This document shows positions 51,625 through 62,267 of a DNA stretch of 64,000 bases, one piece after another. The notes beneath the pieces were generated by a model that searched no databases, was not told where the DNA came from, and saw only the letters and a program-made list of their open reading frames with translations. The DNA is from an uncultured Clostridia bacterium. Its GTDB lineage: Bacteria > Bacillota > Clostridia > Oscillospirales > Ruminococcaceae. Positions within the stretch are counted from its first letter, which is position 1, and the number at the start of each line of letters is the position of its first letter. The stretch lies in the NCBI GenBank assembly GCA_946498095.1, contig CAMMMX010000007.1, positions 45,377 through 109,376 on the forward strand. The letters run 5' to 3'. The position numbers and the translations under genes were made by a program.

Positions 51625-54600
51625 AGAGGTTGCTTTTTCTGAAGTCGCTCGAGATACAAGGTTTTAAGTCATTTCCCGACAAGACGAGGCTGGAATTTAA
51701 TAAAGAGCTGACTGCGGTTGTCGGACCGAACGGCAGCGGAAAGAGCAACATCAGCGACGCAGTACGCTGGGTTTTAGGCGAGCAGTCAACGAAGACGTTG
51801 CGCGGCGCGCGAATGGAAGACGTGATTTTCTCCGGGACCAAAAAACGCAGCGCTATGGGGTTTGCGCAGGTAACATTGACGATTTACAACCAGGATAGGC
51901 GTTTCCCGGTGGACAGTGATGAGCTGGTGGTGTCTCGTAAGCTGTACCGCAGCGGGGATAGCGAATACCGTATCAACGGGGAACCCGTCCGCTTGCGGGA
52001 TGTCAACGAGCTGTTTATGGATACCGGCCTGGGGCGGGACGGCTATTCCCTGATCGGGCAGGGGAAAATAGCGGAAATTGTTAGTGCAAAGAGCAGTGAG
52101 CGCCGGGAGATTTTTGAGGAAGCGGCGGGCATTTCTAAGTTCCGTTACCGTAAAGAGGAGGCGGAGCGCCGTCTGGCACAGGCAGAGGAAAACCTGGTGC
52201 GTTTGCGGGACATCCTCGGGGAGCTTGAGCAGCGCGTTGGACCGTTGAAAGAACAGTCGGAAAAGGCGGTGCAGTATCTGGAGTTTGCTGCACAGCGCAA
52301 AACTCTGGAACTGTCTCTTTGGATACACAAGCTGTCTGAGATCCGGACAACGCTGCGTGAGATGGAAGATAAGGTGCTGATTGCACAAAGCGACTACGAG
52401 CGAGCGGATCGGGAAATCGAAGCGGTAGAAGAGCGGATCGCGGAGATTCAAGTACATGTGCAGCAGTTTCTTGTCGAGGCTGATCAGAAGCGCGGAGAAA
52501 TCGCACGGATTCAGGAGCAGGCAGGTGGGCTTGGTGCGCAAATTGCAGTCTGTCGCAATGATATCGAGCACCAAAATAGGAATATCGACCGGATATGTCA
52601 GCAAAAGCAGCAGGCGCAGGCGTCTATCGATTCCTTTCAGGACGTCGTGCATGACCGGCAGGCGCAGAAGCAAGATATCCTGGTGCAGATAGAACAGACG
52701 AAAGCTGAGCAGGACAAGCTGCAGGAAGCGTTTGCGCTGCTGCATGAGGACAGCCAGAAAGCGTCGGAAGAATCGGATGAAGTGGAACGTCAGCTTGACA
52801 GGCTGTATGCGCAGCGCAGCGATTGCCAAATTGCTTCGGCTTCAGCCAAGGCTAACCTGATCCAGGTACAGCAGAGCTTGCAAACACTGGTGGAGCAAGA
52901 AGCGGCGCGGGAGAGTGCGTCACAGACGCTTGTGGAGGAAAAGGTTGAATATGACCGTCTGATTGTTGAGCTGGCGGATCAGATCGCGCAGAATGAGAAT
53001 GCGGAGAAAGGTTACCGCATGTTGCTGGATACCCGCAGGGAGTCGTATAAAAAGCTGCGGGAGGAGGCCGCAACCATAGAAAAAGAGCTGGCGGACAAGT
53101 CACGACGTGTGCAGATCCTTCGCGATCTGGAAAAAAATATGGAAGGTTTCGGATCCAGTGTGAAGGCAGTGATTCACAGCGGACGTAGCGGGCGAATTCC
53201 CGGGGTGCTGGGAACGGTGGCACAGCTTTTGAAGACACAGGAGTCCTATGCGCTTGCGATTGAGACCACGCTGGGTATGGCAATGCAGAATATTGTGGTG
53301 GAAAACGAGGAGGCTGCAAAGCGCGGGATCGCATTGCTGAAGGAGGAGCGCGCAGGGCGTGCGACCTTTCTGCCGTTGACGTCGGTGAAGGGAACGGTAT
53401 TGGACGAGCGAGGACTTGACAGATACGAGGGGTACATCGGCGCTGCGTACCGTTTAGTCGAATATGATCCGCGGTATGATGGCGTAGTTAGGTCGCTGTT
53501 GGGCCGCGTCGCGGTCGTGGACGATATCCATACAGCGACCCAGGTTGCAAAGGCGTTCGGCTACAAGTTCCGGATCGTTACGTTGGATGGACAGCTCGTC
53601 AACGCGGGGGGGTCCTTCACCGGGGGTAGTGCGGCGCGTGGCGTTGGGCTTCTCAGCCGAGGAAATGAAATTGAAAAGCTTACCCTACAGGTGCAGAGTC
53701 TGGTAGGCAAGGCCGGCCAGGCGAAGCAGCGTGTTGCAGAGGGAGAATCGCAACTACGGAAGCTGACGGCTGATATTGAGGAGGTACGGCAGAGCAGTGC
53801 GGTACTACAAGGGGATAAGATCCGCTTTGAAGCGGAGCTGTCCAGAGTGAACGCTCTGCTATCCGATGCACAGAAGGCACTGTCTGATGCACGCACAGCT
53901 TCGGAGACGTTGAGCGCACAGCAAAACTCCTATCAAGAGGAGATGACGTTCCGTGCGCAAGAACTAGAACAGGTACAGGAGAAAATCGCAGATTTGGAAA
54001 AACGCCGCCAAGCGCTGTCAGGTCGTCAGGACGACACGACAGCGCGGCGTAGCGGGTTGTCGGCACAGTTGTCCAATTGCGGTATCCGCCTGATGGAACT
54101 TGGAAAGGACTTACAGGCCGCTGAGTTGGCAATTTCCGAGTTGCTGGGCAGCCAGGACAGCGCACAGGAGGAAATTGCGCGATATGACGCAGAGATCGCC
54201 GCTCTGGTGGCAGCAAATGAGGAGAAGGAAGCAGAAATTGTCCAGTTGGAAGAGGCTGTCAGCAGCGGAGAGGGACGGATACAAAGTCTGAATGAGGAGA
54301 TCCAAAGGATTTTAGCTCAGAGAGAACAAATGGAAGCGCAGAGTACTCAGCTGCGCAGCCAGACGAAGGAAACGGCCGCGTTACGGGAAAGGCTGTCGAT
54401 GGAGCTGGGACGCTTGCAGGAACGCCAGATTGCCGTACAAAAGGACTATGATGCTATTGTTGCCGAGCTTTGGGAACAGTATCAGATGACGGTAAGCGAA
54501 GCAGCCGAGGTGGCGCGGCCAGTGGAGGATGCGTCCGCTGCTCAGCGGCGATTGAGCGAAGTGCGCGGGAAAATCAAGGCGTTGGGGAACGTGAACGTCG

Positions 54601-55199
54601 GGGCGGTGGAGGAATACAAGGAAGTATCGGCCCGGTATGACTTCATGATGGGACAGGTTACCGATGTGGAAAGTTCCAAAAATGAGCTGACACGGCTTAT
54701 CCGCGATTTGGTCAGTGATATGGAACGCCTGTTCGTCGACAGCTTTGAGCGGATTAACCGATTCTTCGGCGAAATATTTGTGGAGCTGTTTGACGGAGGA
54801 AATGCTTATCTGGAGTTGACGGATCCGGAGAACGTACTGGAGTCGGGGATCGAAATTCATGTTGCGCCGCCGGGAAAAGTGATCAAGAATCTCATGGCGC
54901 TGTCCGGCGGGGAGCAGGCGTTTATTGCTATCGCAATCTACTTTGCGATTTTGAGGGTGCGCCCTGCGCCGTTTTGTATTCTTGATGAAATTGAAGCGGC
55001 GCTTGACGACGTCAATGTCGTGAAATATGCAGGCTATCTACGCAATCTGACGGATCAGACGCAATTTATTTTGATCACGCATAGGCGCGGCACGATGGAG
55101 GGCGCAGATGTCCTCTACGGAGTGACCATGCAGGAAAACGGTATATCGCGCCTGCTGAAGCTGGATGTTGCCGACGCGGACGCTGCCACGGCGGTCTGA
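51621..55199 (+). CDS. smc: Chromosome segregation protein SMC
   Basis: An 1192-aa condensin ATPase. Walker A GPNGSGKS at residues 35-42; two long coiled coils (about 165-500 and 660-1015); hinge domain (about 515-640) with GVLGTVAQLL and the glycine-rich VNAGGSFTGGS; signature LSGGEQAFIAIAI (about 1095); Walker B FCILDEIEAALDD (about 1117). Start GTG behind AAAGGGGCAGGA, overlapping the radical SAM stop. Full length and intact. Confidence 0.97.
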   Translation: MKRLLFLKSLEIQGFKSFPDKTRLEFNKELTAVVGPNGSGKSNISDAVRWVLGEQSTKTLRGARMEDVIFSGTKKRSAMGFAQVTLTIYNQDRRFPVDSDELVVSRKLYRSGDSEYRINGEPVRLRDVNELFMDTGLGRDGYSLIGQGKIAEIVSAKSSERREIFEEAAGISKFRYRKEEAERRLAQAEENLVRLRDILGELEQRVGPLKEQSEKAVQYLEFAAQRKTLELSLWIHKLSEIRTTLREMEDKVLIAQSDYERADREIEAVEERIAEIQVHVQQFLVEADQKRGEIARIQEQAGGLGAQIAVCRNDIEHQNRNIDRICQQKQQAQASIDSFQDVVHDRQAQKQDILVQIEQTKAEQDKLQEAFALLHEDSQKASEESDEVERQLDRLYAQRSDCQIASASAKANLIQVQQSLQTLVEQEAARESASQTLVEEKVEYDRLIVELADQIAQNENAEKGYRMLLDTRRESYKKLREEAATIEKELADKSRRVQILRDLEKNMEGFGSSVKAVIHSGRSGRIPGVLGTVAQLLKTQESYALAIETTLGMAMQNIVVENEEAAKRGIALLKEERAGRATFLPLTSVKGTVLDERGLDRYEGYIGAAYRLVEYDPRYDGVVRSLLGRVAVVDDIHTATQVAKAFGYKFRIVTLDGQLVNAGGSFTGGSAARGVGLLSRGNEIEKLTLQVQSLVGKAGQAKQRVAEGESQLRKLTADIEEVRQSSAVLQGDKIRFEAELSRVNALLSDAQKALSDARTASETLSAQQNSYQEEMTFRAQELEQVQEKIADLEKRRQALSGRQDDTTARRSGLSAQLSNCGIRLMELGKDLQAAELAISELLGSQDSAQEEIARYDAEIAALVAANEEKEAEIVQLEEAVSSGEGRIQSLNEEIQRILAQREQMEAQSTQLRSQTKETAALRERLSMELGRLQERQIAVQKDYDAIVAELWEQYQMTVSEAAEVARPVEDASAAQRRLSEVRGKIKALGNVNVGAVEEYKEVSARYDFMMGQVTDVESSKNELTRLIRDLVSDMERLFVDSFERINRFFGEIFVELFDGGNAYLELTDPENVLESGIEIHVAPPGKVIKNLMALSGGEQAFIAIAIYFAILRVRPAPFCILDEIEAALDDVNVVKYAGYLRNLTDQTQFILITHRRGTMEGADVLYGVTMQENGISRLLKLDVADADAATAV

Positions 55200-55215
55200 G
55201 AAAGGGAGAAACGTA

Positions 55216-56121
55216 TTGGGTATTTTTCATAAAATCAGGGACGGCCTGAAAAAAACGAAGGAGTCGATGGTTCGGCAGGTAGAGCAGATTCTGTATAGCT
55301 TTACCAAAATCGACGAGGATTTCTTTGAGGAACTGGAAGAGACACTGATTATGTCTGATATCGGTGCGGAAACCTCTGAACAGATTTGCGCCCGATTGAG
55401 GGAGCGGGTCAAACAGGACGGCGTGACCGATCCGGTGCAGGTCAAAGGACTTTTGGAGGAAATTATTGCGCAAATGCTGGAAGGCGATGATACGCTGCGT
55501 GTTTCCACCCGTCCGTCCGTCATCCTTGTCATTGGCGTCAACGGCGTAGGCAAGACAACGACAATCGGAAAACTCGCGTACCACTTAAAGTCAGAAGGTA
55601 AAAAGGTTGTCCTGGCAGCGGCGGATACCTTCCGCGCGGCGGCGATTGATCAGCTGCAGGTCTGGGCGGACCGAGCCGGCGTAGATCTTGTCAAGCATGA
55701 AGAAGGATCCGATCCGGCGGCGGTTGTATTCGATGCGTTGAGCAGTGCGAAGGCGAAAGGAGCTGACGTCGTGATCTGCGACACGGCTGGGCGGTTGCAC
55801 AACAAAAAGAATCTGATGGATGAGCTGGCGAAAATCAACCGCGTCATCAAGAGGGAAGCGGATGGATGCGACATCGAGTCCCTGCTGGTGGTGGATGCGA
55901 CGACAGGACAAAATGGTGTCAACCAGGCGCAGCAGTTTATGCAGGCCGCTGATCTGACTGGTATCATCCTGACGAAATTGGACGGTACCGCAAAGGGAGG
56001 GATCGTCATCGCAATTAAGGATAGACTGGGCCTGCCGGTCAAATATGTTGGTGTAGGCGAACAAATCGACGATCTGCAGCCTTTTTCCGCGCAGGAGTTT
56101 GCACGGGCGTTGTTTGAATAG
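55216..56121 (+). CDS. ftsY: Signal recognition particle receptor FtsY
   Basis: A 301-aa SRP receptor GTPase, short form lacking a long acidic N-terminus. N domain (about 1-85), G1 GVNGVGKTTT from about residue 107, DTAGRLHNK (about 192-200), TKLDGTAKGG (about 253-262). It guides ribosome-nascent-chain complexes to the Sec translocon. The start is TTG at 55216 behind GAAAGGGAG; the in-frame ATG at 55165 lies inside smc. 16 bp after smc. Confidence 0.95.
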   Translation: MGIFHKIRDGLKKTKESMVRQVEQILYSFTKIDEDFFEELEETLIMSDIGAETSEQICARLRERVKQDGVTDPVQVKGLLEEIIAQMLEGDDTLRVSTRPSVILVIGVNGVGKTTTIGKLAYHLKSEGKKVVLAAADTFRAAAIDQLQVWADRAGVDLVKHEEGSDPAAVVFDALSSAKAKGADVVICDTAGRLHNKKNLMDELAKINRVIKREADGCDIESLLVVDATTGQNGVNQAQQFMQAADLTGIILTKLDGTAKGGIVIAIKDRLGLPVKYVGVGEQIDDLQPFSAQEFARALFE

Positions 56122-56132
56122 GAGGGGCACGG

Positions 56133-56738
56133 ATGCGTCTGGTGATTGCGACCAACAATGAGAATAAGGTGCGGGAGATGAAACAGATTCTGTCTCCGTT
56201 GGGATATGGTGTTGTTTCCCAAAAAGAAGCGGGCGTTTCGCTTGAGGTGGAGGAAACCGGTATGACGTTTGCCGAGAACGCTGCCCTTAAGGCGCGTGCG
56301 TTACGAGCACGCTTGGGGGCGGACGTCTGCGTCGTCGCCGACGACAGTGGCATCGTCGTCGATGCACTGCATGGCGCGCCAGGCGTTTATTCCGCTCGTT
56401 ACGCGGGGGAAGGCTGCGGTGCTCAAGCGTGTAACGAGAAGCTGCTGACGAATCTAAAGGAAGTTCCGCGGGCGGAGCGGACAGCCCGATTCGTCTGTGC
56501 GATCCACTTTATAGCACAGGATGGAACGGAAATTACGACCCAAGGTGAATGTGAGGGCTGGGTGGGCTACGAGCCGCTGGGCGACGGTGGGTTCGGGTAC
56601 GACCCCGTTTTCATGATGGGGACACGTAGCATGGCGCAGCTATCAGCGGAGGAGAAGAACGTGGTTAGTCACCGTGCCAAGGCACTGAGAAAGCTGTACG
56701 AGGCGCTGAACCAGTCGGTAGGAGGAAAGGGATTATGA
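56133..56738 (+). CDS. rdgB: XTP/dITP diphosphatase (RdgB/HAM1 family)
   Basis: A 201-aa house-cleaning pyrophosphatase that removes non-canonical purine NTPs. Signatures: ATNNENKVREMKQIL (about 5-19), VADDSGIVVDALHGAPGVYS (about 67-86), GFGYDPVF (about 152-159), LSAEEKNVVSHRAKAL (about 171-186). RBS GGAGGGG. It overlaps the next gene by 4 bp (ATGA). Confidence 0.95.
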   Translation: MRLVIATNNENKVREMKQILSPLGYGVVSQKEAGVSLEVEETGMTFAENAALKARALRARLGADVCVVADDSGIVVDALHGAPGVYSARYAGEGCGAQACNEKLLTNLKEVPRAERTARFVCAIHFIAQDGTEITTQGECEGWVGYEPLGDGGFGYDPVFMMGTRSMAQLSAEEKNVVSHRAKALRKLYEALNQSVGGKGL

Positions 56739-57025
56739 TAACAAGCAAGCAGAGGGCAACTTTGAGAGGCTATGCCAATTCGATGGATACCATTCTTCAG
56801 ATTGGCAAAGGTGGAATAGGAGAGCAGTTGATTGCACAGGTGGACGACGCGCTGCGGGCTAGGGAGCTTATCAAGCTGCGGGTTTTAGAAAACAGCCTTC
56901 TAACCGCACGAGAGGCGGCGCAGCAGTTGGCGCAAGCAACCGAATGTGATATTGTACAGGTGATCGGTACGAGATTCGTTCTATACAGGGAAAACCCGGA
57001 AAAGAGGCAATATCCGCTTGACTGA
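56735..57025 (+). CDS. YhbY/CRM-domain ribosome-associated RNA-binding protein
   Basis: A 96-aa single CRM domain protein that binds pre-50S particles. Signatures: KQRATLRGYANSMDTILQIGKGG (quoted from about residue 4) and the final IGTRFVLYREN. Overlaps rdgB (ATGA) and nadD (8 bp). Confidence 0.93.
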   Translation: MITSKQRATLRGYANSMDTILQIGKGGIGEQLIAQVDDALRARELIKLRVLENSLLTAREAAQQLAQATECDIVQVIGTRFVLYRENPEKRQYPLD

Positions 57026-57644
57026 TCGCAAACAGATTTGTGTTCTGGGCGGCACATTTAATCCAATCCACATGGGGCATGTCCGCCTGGGGCTCTATTT
57101 TGCCCGGAAGCTGTCGCTGGATACGGTGTTGTTGATGCCATCGGCGCTGCCGCCTCACAAAAGCGGCGGCGAGGTAATTCCCGCGGTACACCGGCTGGCG
57201 ATGTGTGATTTGGTAGCGCAGGAACATCCTTTATTTACGGTCAGCGATATGGAAATACGACGGACGGGAAAAAGCTACACCGTCGATACGGTCCGTGAAT
57301 TGAGACAGCGGTATCCCGACAGCGATATTTCTTTGATTATCGGTGGGGATATGCTGCGTACCTTCCATCAATGGTATTGTTATGAGGAAATCCTTGCACA
57401 CGCACGTATTCTGGCTGCGGGACGGACGATAGGGGAGTATAGTGTTTTGTGTGAAGCGGCGCAACAGCTCCGCGCGCAGGGCGGTGATGTAGTTGTTGAG
57501 GATATCCGGGTCATAGACGTTTCCTCCACGCAGCTGCGAGCCTGGTTGCGGGAAGGAAATCTCCGGCGGGCGGCCGCTTATCTTCCACAGCCGGTTTTGC
57601 AGTACATTGTGGAACACTGCTTATATGGGTACCATAAGCGGTAA
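57018..57644 (+). CDS. nadD: Nicotinate-nucleotide adenylyltransferase
   Basis: A 208-aa NAD biosynthesis enzyme joining NaMN and ATP. GGTFNPIHMGH (about 11-21) holds the H-x-G-H of the nucleotidyltransferase superfamily; SSTQLRAWLREG (about 174-185) is the second signature. Start is TTG, overlapping the yhbY stop. Followed 15 bp later by yqeK, its usual partner. Confidence 0.94.
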   Translation: MTDRKQICVLGGTFNPIHMGHVRLGLYFARKLSLDTVLLMPSALPPHKSGGEVIPAVHRLAMCDLVAQEHPLFTVSDMEIRRTGKSYTVDTVRELRQRYPDSDISLIIGGDMLRTFHQWYCYEEILAHARILAAGRTIGEYSVLCEAAQQLRAQGGDVVVEDIRVIDVSSTQLRAWLREGNLRRAAAYLPQPVLQYIVEHCLYGYHKR

Positions 57645-57659
57645 GGAGGGCAAAAAGGT

Positions 57660-58262
57660 ATGTACGATATTGTCAAATATCAGAAGCTGATACGTGCGCG
57701 TCTGAATGAGAAACGTTATCAGCACAGCCTGAATGTCGCGCAGGAGGCCAGACGCCTTGCGGTACGTTATGGTGAAGATGTGGAAAAGGCTTACGTGGCG
57801 GGGCTTTTACACGATGTGATGAAGAACCTTGACGAAGTGGCTCTGTTGCATATCGTTAGTAAAGCTGATATAATAAAGGAGTCCATCGAGTTATATGAGC
57901 CAAATTTGTGGCATCAGATTGCCGGAGCTTATTTTGTTCGCGACACACTGCATATCACCGATCCGGATATCTTTAACGCTATCCGTTATCATACGACTGG
58001 ACGGGAATCGATGAGCAGGCTGGAAAAGGTGATTTACCTTGCGGACTTGATTTCGGCCGACCGTAATTACCACGATGTTGAGCGGGTGAGGGAAATTGCC
58101 TATCAAAGCCTTGATGCGGGCGTGTTTGAAGGACTGCGTTTTACGATAAAGGACGTATCGGCAAAAGGCAAGCCGATCCCGCAGTGCACCTTCCGAGCAT
58201 ATAACGAGCTGAGTATCCAGCTGCATCGTAAGGATGCCAGTATGGAAGTGAAAAAGGGATAG
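57660..58262 (+). CDS. yqeK: YqeK, HD-domain Ap4A hydrolase
   Basis: A 200-aa HD phosphohydrolase that cleaves diadenosine tetraphosphate symmetrically. H in RYQHSLNVA (about 22), HD in AGLLHDVMKN (about 50), a further H in RYHTTGRESM (about 108) and D in IYLADLISADR (about 125). Between nadD and rsfS, as in most Firmicutes. RBS GGAGGG. Confidence 0.93.
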   Translation: MYDIVKYQKLIRARLNEKRYQHSLNVAQEARRLAVRYGEDVEKAYVAGLLHDVMKNLDEVALLHIVSKADIIKESIELYEPNLWHQIAGAYFVRDTLHITDPDIFNAIRYHTTGRESMSRLEKVIYLADLISADRNYHDVERVREIAYQSLDAGVFEGLRFTIKDVSAKGKPIPQCTFRAYNELSIQLHRKDASMEVKKG

Positions 58263-58278
58263 CAGGGGAGGAATCCAG

Positions 58279-58632
58279 TTGGAGCAGATGAAAATGCTGC
58301 GTACCATTGTTACAGCATTAGAAAATAAAAAAGCGCAGGAAATCAAGGTAATCGAAATCAGCGATCTGACTATTTTAGCGGATCATTTTGTGATTGCGAG
58401 CGGCACGAGCAGCACGCAGGTGAAGGCGTTGGCGGACGAAGTGGAGTTTCAGATGGCGCAGGAGGGTGTTAAGCCGTTGCATACGGAGGGGTACCCCTCC
58501 GGCAGTTGGATTGTGCTGGATTACGGTAGCGTTGTGGTGCACGTTTTCTACGGCGAGACACGTGATTTTTATTCATTGGAACGGCTATGGTCGGACGGGA
58601 AAAATATCGACCTGAAAACGCTGACGGAATGA
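58279..58632 (+). CDS. rsfS: Ribosomal silencing factor RsfS
   Basis: A 117-aa protein that binds L14 and blocks subunit joining when nutrients are short. Signatures: [20 protein letters not shown] (about 38-57), [14 protein letters not shown] (about 77-90), and the end [10 protein letters not shown]. Start TTG behind GGGGAGG. Last gene before leuS. Confidence 0.95.
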   Translation: MEQMKMLRTIVTALENKKAQEIKVIEISDLTILADHFVIASGTSSTQVKALADEVEFQMAQEGVKPLHTEGYPSGSWIVLDYGSVVVHVFYGETRDFYSLERLWSDGKNIDLKTLTE

Positions 58633-58646
58633 AAGGACTGTTTGAT

Positions 58647-61055
58647 TTGCATTACGATTTCAAGAAAATAGAGGAAAAATGGCAGCGTATCTGGGAAGAA
58701 AACCGCGTTTTTGCAACTGGCAATGACTACACAAAACCGAAGTATTACGCGTTGGTAGAGTTTCCGTATCCTTCTGGCCAAGGGTTACATGTTGGGCATC
58801 CCCGGCCGTATACTGCACTGGACATTGTGGCGCGTAAGCGCCGGATGCAGGGCTATAACGTCCTTTTCCCTATGGGATGGGATGCGTTTGGTCTGCCTAC
58901 CGAGAATTATGCCATTAAAAACCATATCCATCCGGAAAAGGTGACCAAGCAGAACGTTGCCCGCTTTAAGTCGCAGCTGCGGTCGTTAGGACTTTCTTTC
59001 GATTGGGAGCGAGAGGTGAACACGACCGATCCGGATTACTACAAATGGACACAATGGATCTTTATTCAGATGTTTAAAAAGGGTTTGGCGTATAAGAAGG
59101 AGATGGCTGTCAACTGGTGTACCTCCTGTAAAGTTGTTTTGGCGAATGAGGAGGTTGTCGGCGGCGTTTGCGAGCGTTGTGGCGGCGAGGTCGTGCGCAA
59201 AGTCAAGAGCCAGTGGATGCTGAAAATTACTGAATACGCCCAGCGCCTGATTGACGATTTGGCAGACGTGGACTATATCGACCGGGTAAAGGCGTCTCAG
59301 ATCAACTGGATTGGGCGTTCTACTGGCGCGGAGATACTGTTTGATACCACCTTTGGGGATCAGCTGAAAATTTACACCACTCGTCCCGATACCCTGTACG
59401 GTGCGACTTACATGGTCATTTCGCCGGAGCATCCCGCCCTGCAGACCTGGAGCGGCGTCATCGAAAATATGAACGAGGTTCGAGCCTATCAGGAGGCGGC
59501 GTCCCGCAAGTCTGATTTCGAACGGGCGGAAGTCAACAAGGACAAGACCGGTGTCATGCTTCAGGGCGTACGTGCAGTGAATCCGGTCAATGGTAGGGAG
59601 ATCCCGATTTTCATTTCCGATTACGTCCTCATGACCTATGGTACCGGTGCGATTATGGCGGTACCGGCGCATGATACCCGTGACTACGAGTTTGCCAAAA
59701 AGTTTGACCTGGCGGTTGTGGAGGTCGTCAAAGGTGGAGACGTAGAAAAAGAAGCCTTTACCGACTGTGAAACCGGCGTGATGGTCAATTCCGGTATGCT
59801 GGACGGCTTAACCGTAGAGGAGGCCAAGAAGAAGATTATCAGTTGGCTTCAGGAGACCGGCAAGGGTGAGCCGAAGGTCAACTACAAGTTGCGCGACTGG
59901 GTGTTCTCTCGTCAGCGATACTGGGGCGAGCCGATTCCGATGGTATACTGCGATAAGTGTGGCTGGGTGCCGTTGGATGAGCACGAGTTGCCACTGCGCT
60001 TGCCAGAAGTAGAGTCCTATGAGCCGACCGATGACGGGGAGTCGCCTCTGGCTACGATGACGGATTTTGTCAATACCACATGTCCCAAGTGCGGCGCGCC
60101 TGCCAAGCGGGAGACGGATACAATGCCACAGTGGGCAGGATCGTCGTGGTACTATCTGCGTTACTGTGACCCGCATAACGACAAGACGCTGGCTTCTCGG
60201 GAGGCACTGGATTACTGGTTGCCTGTCGATTGGTACAACGGCGGTATGGAGCATACCACTCTGCATTTGCTCTATTCCAGGTTCTGGCATAAGTTTTTGT
60301 ATGATATCGGGGTTGTCGGTACCAAGGAGCCATACGCGAAGCGTACCAGCCATGGTATGATTCTGGGTGAGGGCGGAATCAAGATGAGCAAGTCGAAAGG
60401 GAACGTCGTAAACCCAGATGACATTGTGAATGAGTATGGTGCGGATACGCTGCGGCTGTACGAGATGTTTATCGGCGATTTTGAGAAGGTTGCTCCCTGG
60501 AGCAATTCCAGTATCAAGGGCTGTAAGCGCTTCCTTGATCGTGTATGGGGACTGCAGGATATTGTAACAGATGGGGAAGGTTACTCTGACCGCTTGGAAG
60601 GGGCTTTTCATAAGACCATTAAAAAGGTGTCGGAAGATATCGAAGGTCTGAAATTTAATACAGCGATAGCCGCGATGATGTCTTTGCTCAATGAAATTTC
60701 CGACGCAGGTGCAATTACAAGAGGAGAATTGCGGACATTCCTTATTTTGCTGAATCCTTTTGCGCCACATATTACTGAGGAGATTTATCAGAACGTCGGC
60801 TTGTCTGGCATGCTGCATGAGCAGGCGTGGGCAGAGTATGATTCGGAAAAATGCGTGGATGCGACTGTTGAGATGGCTGTCCAAATCAATGGAAAGCTGC
60901 GCGGCAGGATTGTCGTCGCGGCAGATGCAGGTAAGGATGAGATTATCCGCTTGGCGAAAGAAGATGAGAAGATCGCGCAATTTATCGAGGGAAAACAGCT
61001 TGTCAAGGAAATTTGTGTTCCAGGCAAATTAGTCAACTTTGTTGTCAAGGGATAG
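58647..61055 (+). CDS. leuS: Leucyl-tRNA synthetase
   Basis: An 802-aa class I synthetase. HVGH at residues 48-51 and KMSKS in [16 protein letters not shown] near 595; editing domain (about 220-410) with [13 protein letters not shown] and [14 protein letters not shown] favour TTG 58647 (AAAGGA 9 nt upstream; homologues begin M-x-Y-D/N-F). An ATG at 58629, overlapping the rsfS stop, would add six residues and has a weaker RBS. Last gene of the plsX operon. Confidence 0.95.
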   Translation: MHYDFKKIEEKWQRIWEENRVFATGNDYTKPKYYALVEFPYPSGQGLHVGHPRPYTALDIVARKRRMQGYNVLFPMGWDAFGLPTENYAIKNHIHPEKVTKQNVARFKSQLRSLGLSFDWEREVNTTDPDYYKWTQWIFIQMFKKGLAYKKEMAVNWCTSCKVVLANEEVVGGVCERCGGEVVRKVKSQWMLKITEYAQRLIDDLADVDYIDRVKASQINWIGRSTGAEILFDTTFGDQLKIYTTRPDTLYGATYMVISPEHPALQTWSGVIENMNEVRAYQEAASRKSDFERAEVNKDKTGVMLQGVRAVNPVNGREIPIFISDYVLMTYGTGAIMAVPAHDTRDYEFAKKFDLAVVEVVKGGDVEKEAFTDCETGVMVNSGMLDGLTVEEAKKKIISWLQETGKGEPKVNYKLRDWVFSRQRYWGEPIPMVYCDKCGWVPLDEHELPLRLPEVESYEPTDDGESPLATMTDFVNTTCPKCGAPAKRETDTMPQWAGSSWYYLRYCDPHNDKTLASREALDYWLPVDWYNGGMEHTTLHLLYSRFWHKFLYDIGVVGTKEPYAKRTSHGMILGEGGIKMSKSKGNVVNPDDIVNEYGADTLRLYEMFIGDFEKVAPWSNSSIKGCKRFLDRVWGLQDIVTDGEGYSDRLEGAFHKTIKKVSEDIEGLKFNTAIAAMMSLLNEISDAGAITRGELRTFLILLNPFAPHITEEIYQNVGLSGMLHEQAWAEYDSEKCVDATVEMAVQINGKLRGRIVVAADAGKDEIIRLAKEDEKIAQFIEGKQLVKEICVPGKLVNFVVKG

Positions 61056-61063
61056 AAGCATGG

Positions 61064-61098
61064 AAAAAGCTGCCCGCCATTATGGCGGGCAGCTTTGC
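61064..61098 (+). terminator. Terminator of the plsX-leuS operon
   Basis: AAAGCTGCCCGCCA pairs with TGGCGGGCAGCTTT around a 3-nt loop, 10 nt after the leuS stop. A strong stem with a weak T-run (TTTG). Confidence 0.8.
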
Positions 61099-61168
61099 TA
61101 TGTCATAGGTGGGAAGCGGAAAAAGACGCAAAAGTCAAGAGTAAAAGCAGAAAAAACTAAAAAATTTT

Positions 61169-62203
61169 TTAAGCGGCGGCAAGGTGGGCGGAAAACAGGT
61201 CGTTTGAACTCGCAAAGCCCAAAATTTCGCGCGGATAATTGTTGATCCAAGTTTCGACGCGAAGGATATACGCGGCGGTTACTTTCCGGAAGTCTGTTCC
61301 TTTCGGCAAGAACCGCCGTATCATTTTATTGATATTCTCATTCGTTCCCCGCTCGAACGCGCTATAAGGGTGGCAATAATAAGCCTTCGTGCGTTTCCGG
61401 TTTTTCCCGTAGATTGATCGTTCAATTCCGGCGCAATCCGCGAATTCCGATCCGTTGTCAAACGTAATGCTTTTGAATATCTTTGAAAAGCGTTTCCCGT
61501 ATCGGCGTTCCAGTTTGTTCAACGCCGCCACAATGCTGGCGGCTGTTTGATCCGGTATCTTCATAATGATTTCTTGCCGCGTCAGCCGCTCCGAAAGGAC
61601 GAATAACGCTTGCTTCGTCTTTTTCTTCCCGCAAACGCAATCGCCTTCCCAATGCCCGAATGTTTTTCGTTCGTCAACCTCCGGATCGCGTTGTTCTATA
61701 CTTTCGCCCGCCGACGTGCGGGCGGCTTTCTTCCGTTCCACTTTTTCATATTTCCGCTTCCGTTTTCCTTTCTCCGGTAAGCTCTCGCGGCTGATCCCGT
61801 AGAATATGCCTTTGTCGATATAATTATAAATCGTCTTTTCGCTGATCTGCGTCTTGAAGGTCAGCCCCAGCCGTTTGATTTCCCCTAATACGGCGGCGGG
61901 GGAGAACCCTTCTTCGCCGATCTTCTTTTCGATGAATGCGGCTAATTCGTAATCGCTTCCGATCTTCAATTCTCCGCCTTTTGCCGCAAGGTTTTCACGG
62001 TATCGGGCTTCGGCGATCTCCGGCGAATAGCGTTCTTCCGTCGTTAAGTCGGAATTCAAATGCGTATAGGTTCCGCGCTTTAACTCCCTGTAAATCGTCG
62101 TATTATGGACGTGCAAACGGTCGGCAATTTTGCATGGCTTCAAGCCCTCTTTTAACGCCTTTTCGATTTTAAGGCGATCCGTCCACGTTAAATGCTTGTG
62201 CAT
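61169..62203 (-). CDS. IS30-family transposase
   Basis: A 344-aa DDE transposase. N-terminal HTH: LTWTDRLKIEKALKEG, then KIADRLHVHNTTIYRELKRG (about 24-43). The catalytic core has FGHWEGDCV (about 183, first Asp), ITFDNGSEF (second Asp) and the family hallmark SAFERGTNENINKMIRRFLP (about 286-305, Glu). The ATG at 62203 follows GGAGGAAAGAG. I found no terminal inverted repeats around it, so it may be a domesticated or decayed IS copy or phage cargo. Confidence 0.92.
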   Translation of the reverse strand: MHKHLTWTDRLKIEKALKEGLKPCKIADRLHVHNTTIYRELKRGTYTHLNSDLTTEERYSPEIAEARYRENLAAKGGELKIGSDYELAAFIEKKIGEEGFSPAAVLGEIKRLGLTFKTQISEKTIYNYIDKGIFYGISRESLPEKGKRKRKYEKVERKKAARTSAGESIEQRDPEVDERKTFGHWEGDCVCGKKKTKQALFVLSERLTRQEIIMKIPDQTAASIVAALNKLERRYGKRFSKIFKSITFDNGSEFADCAGIERSIYGKNRKRTKAYYCHPYSAFERGTNENINKMIRRFLPKGTDFRKVTAAYILRVETWINNYPREILGFASSNDLFSAHLAAA

Positions 62204-62231
62204 TCTCTTTCCTCCTTCCTCCGAAAGAAAA

Positions 62232-62254
62232 AGGGCGGCATACCCTGCCGCCCT
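62232..62254 (-). terminator. Terminator between RHH gene and transposase
   Basis: AGGGCGGCA and its complement around a 5-nt loop, then TTTTTCTTT on the minus strand. It shields the transposase, whose start lies only 29 bp downstream, from incoming transcription. Confidence 0.75.
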
Positions 62255-62267
62255 CCGAAGCTCCGCT

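Noticed and set aside
59808..60980. 390-codon open frame antisense to leuS
   Set aside because: Mirror of a highly conserved coding sequence, without RBS or family match.
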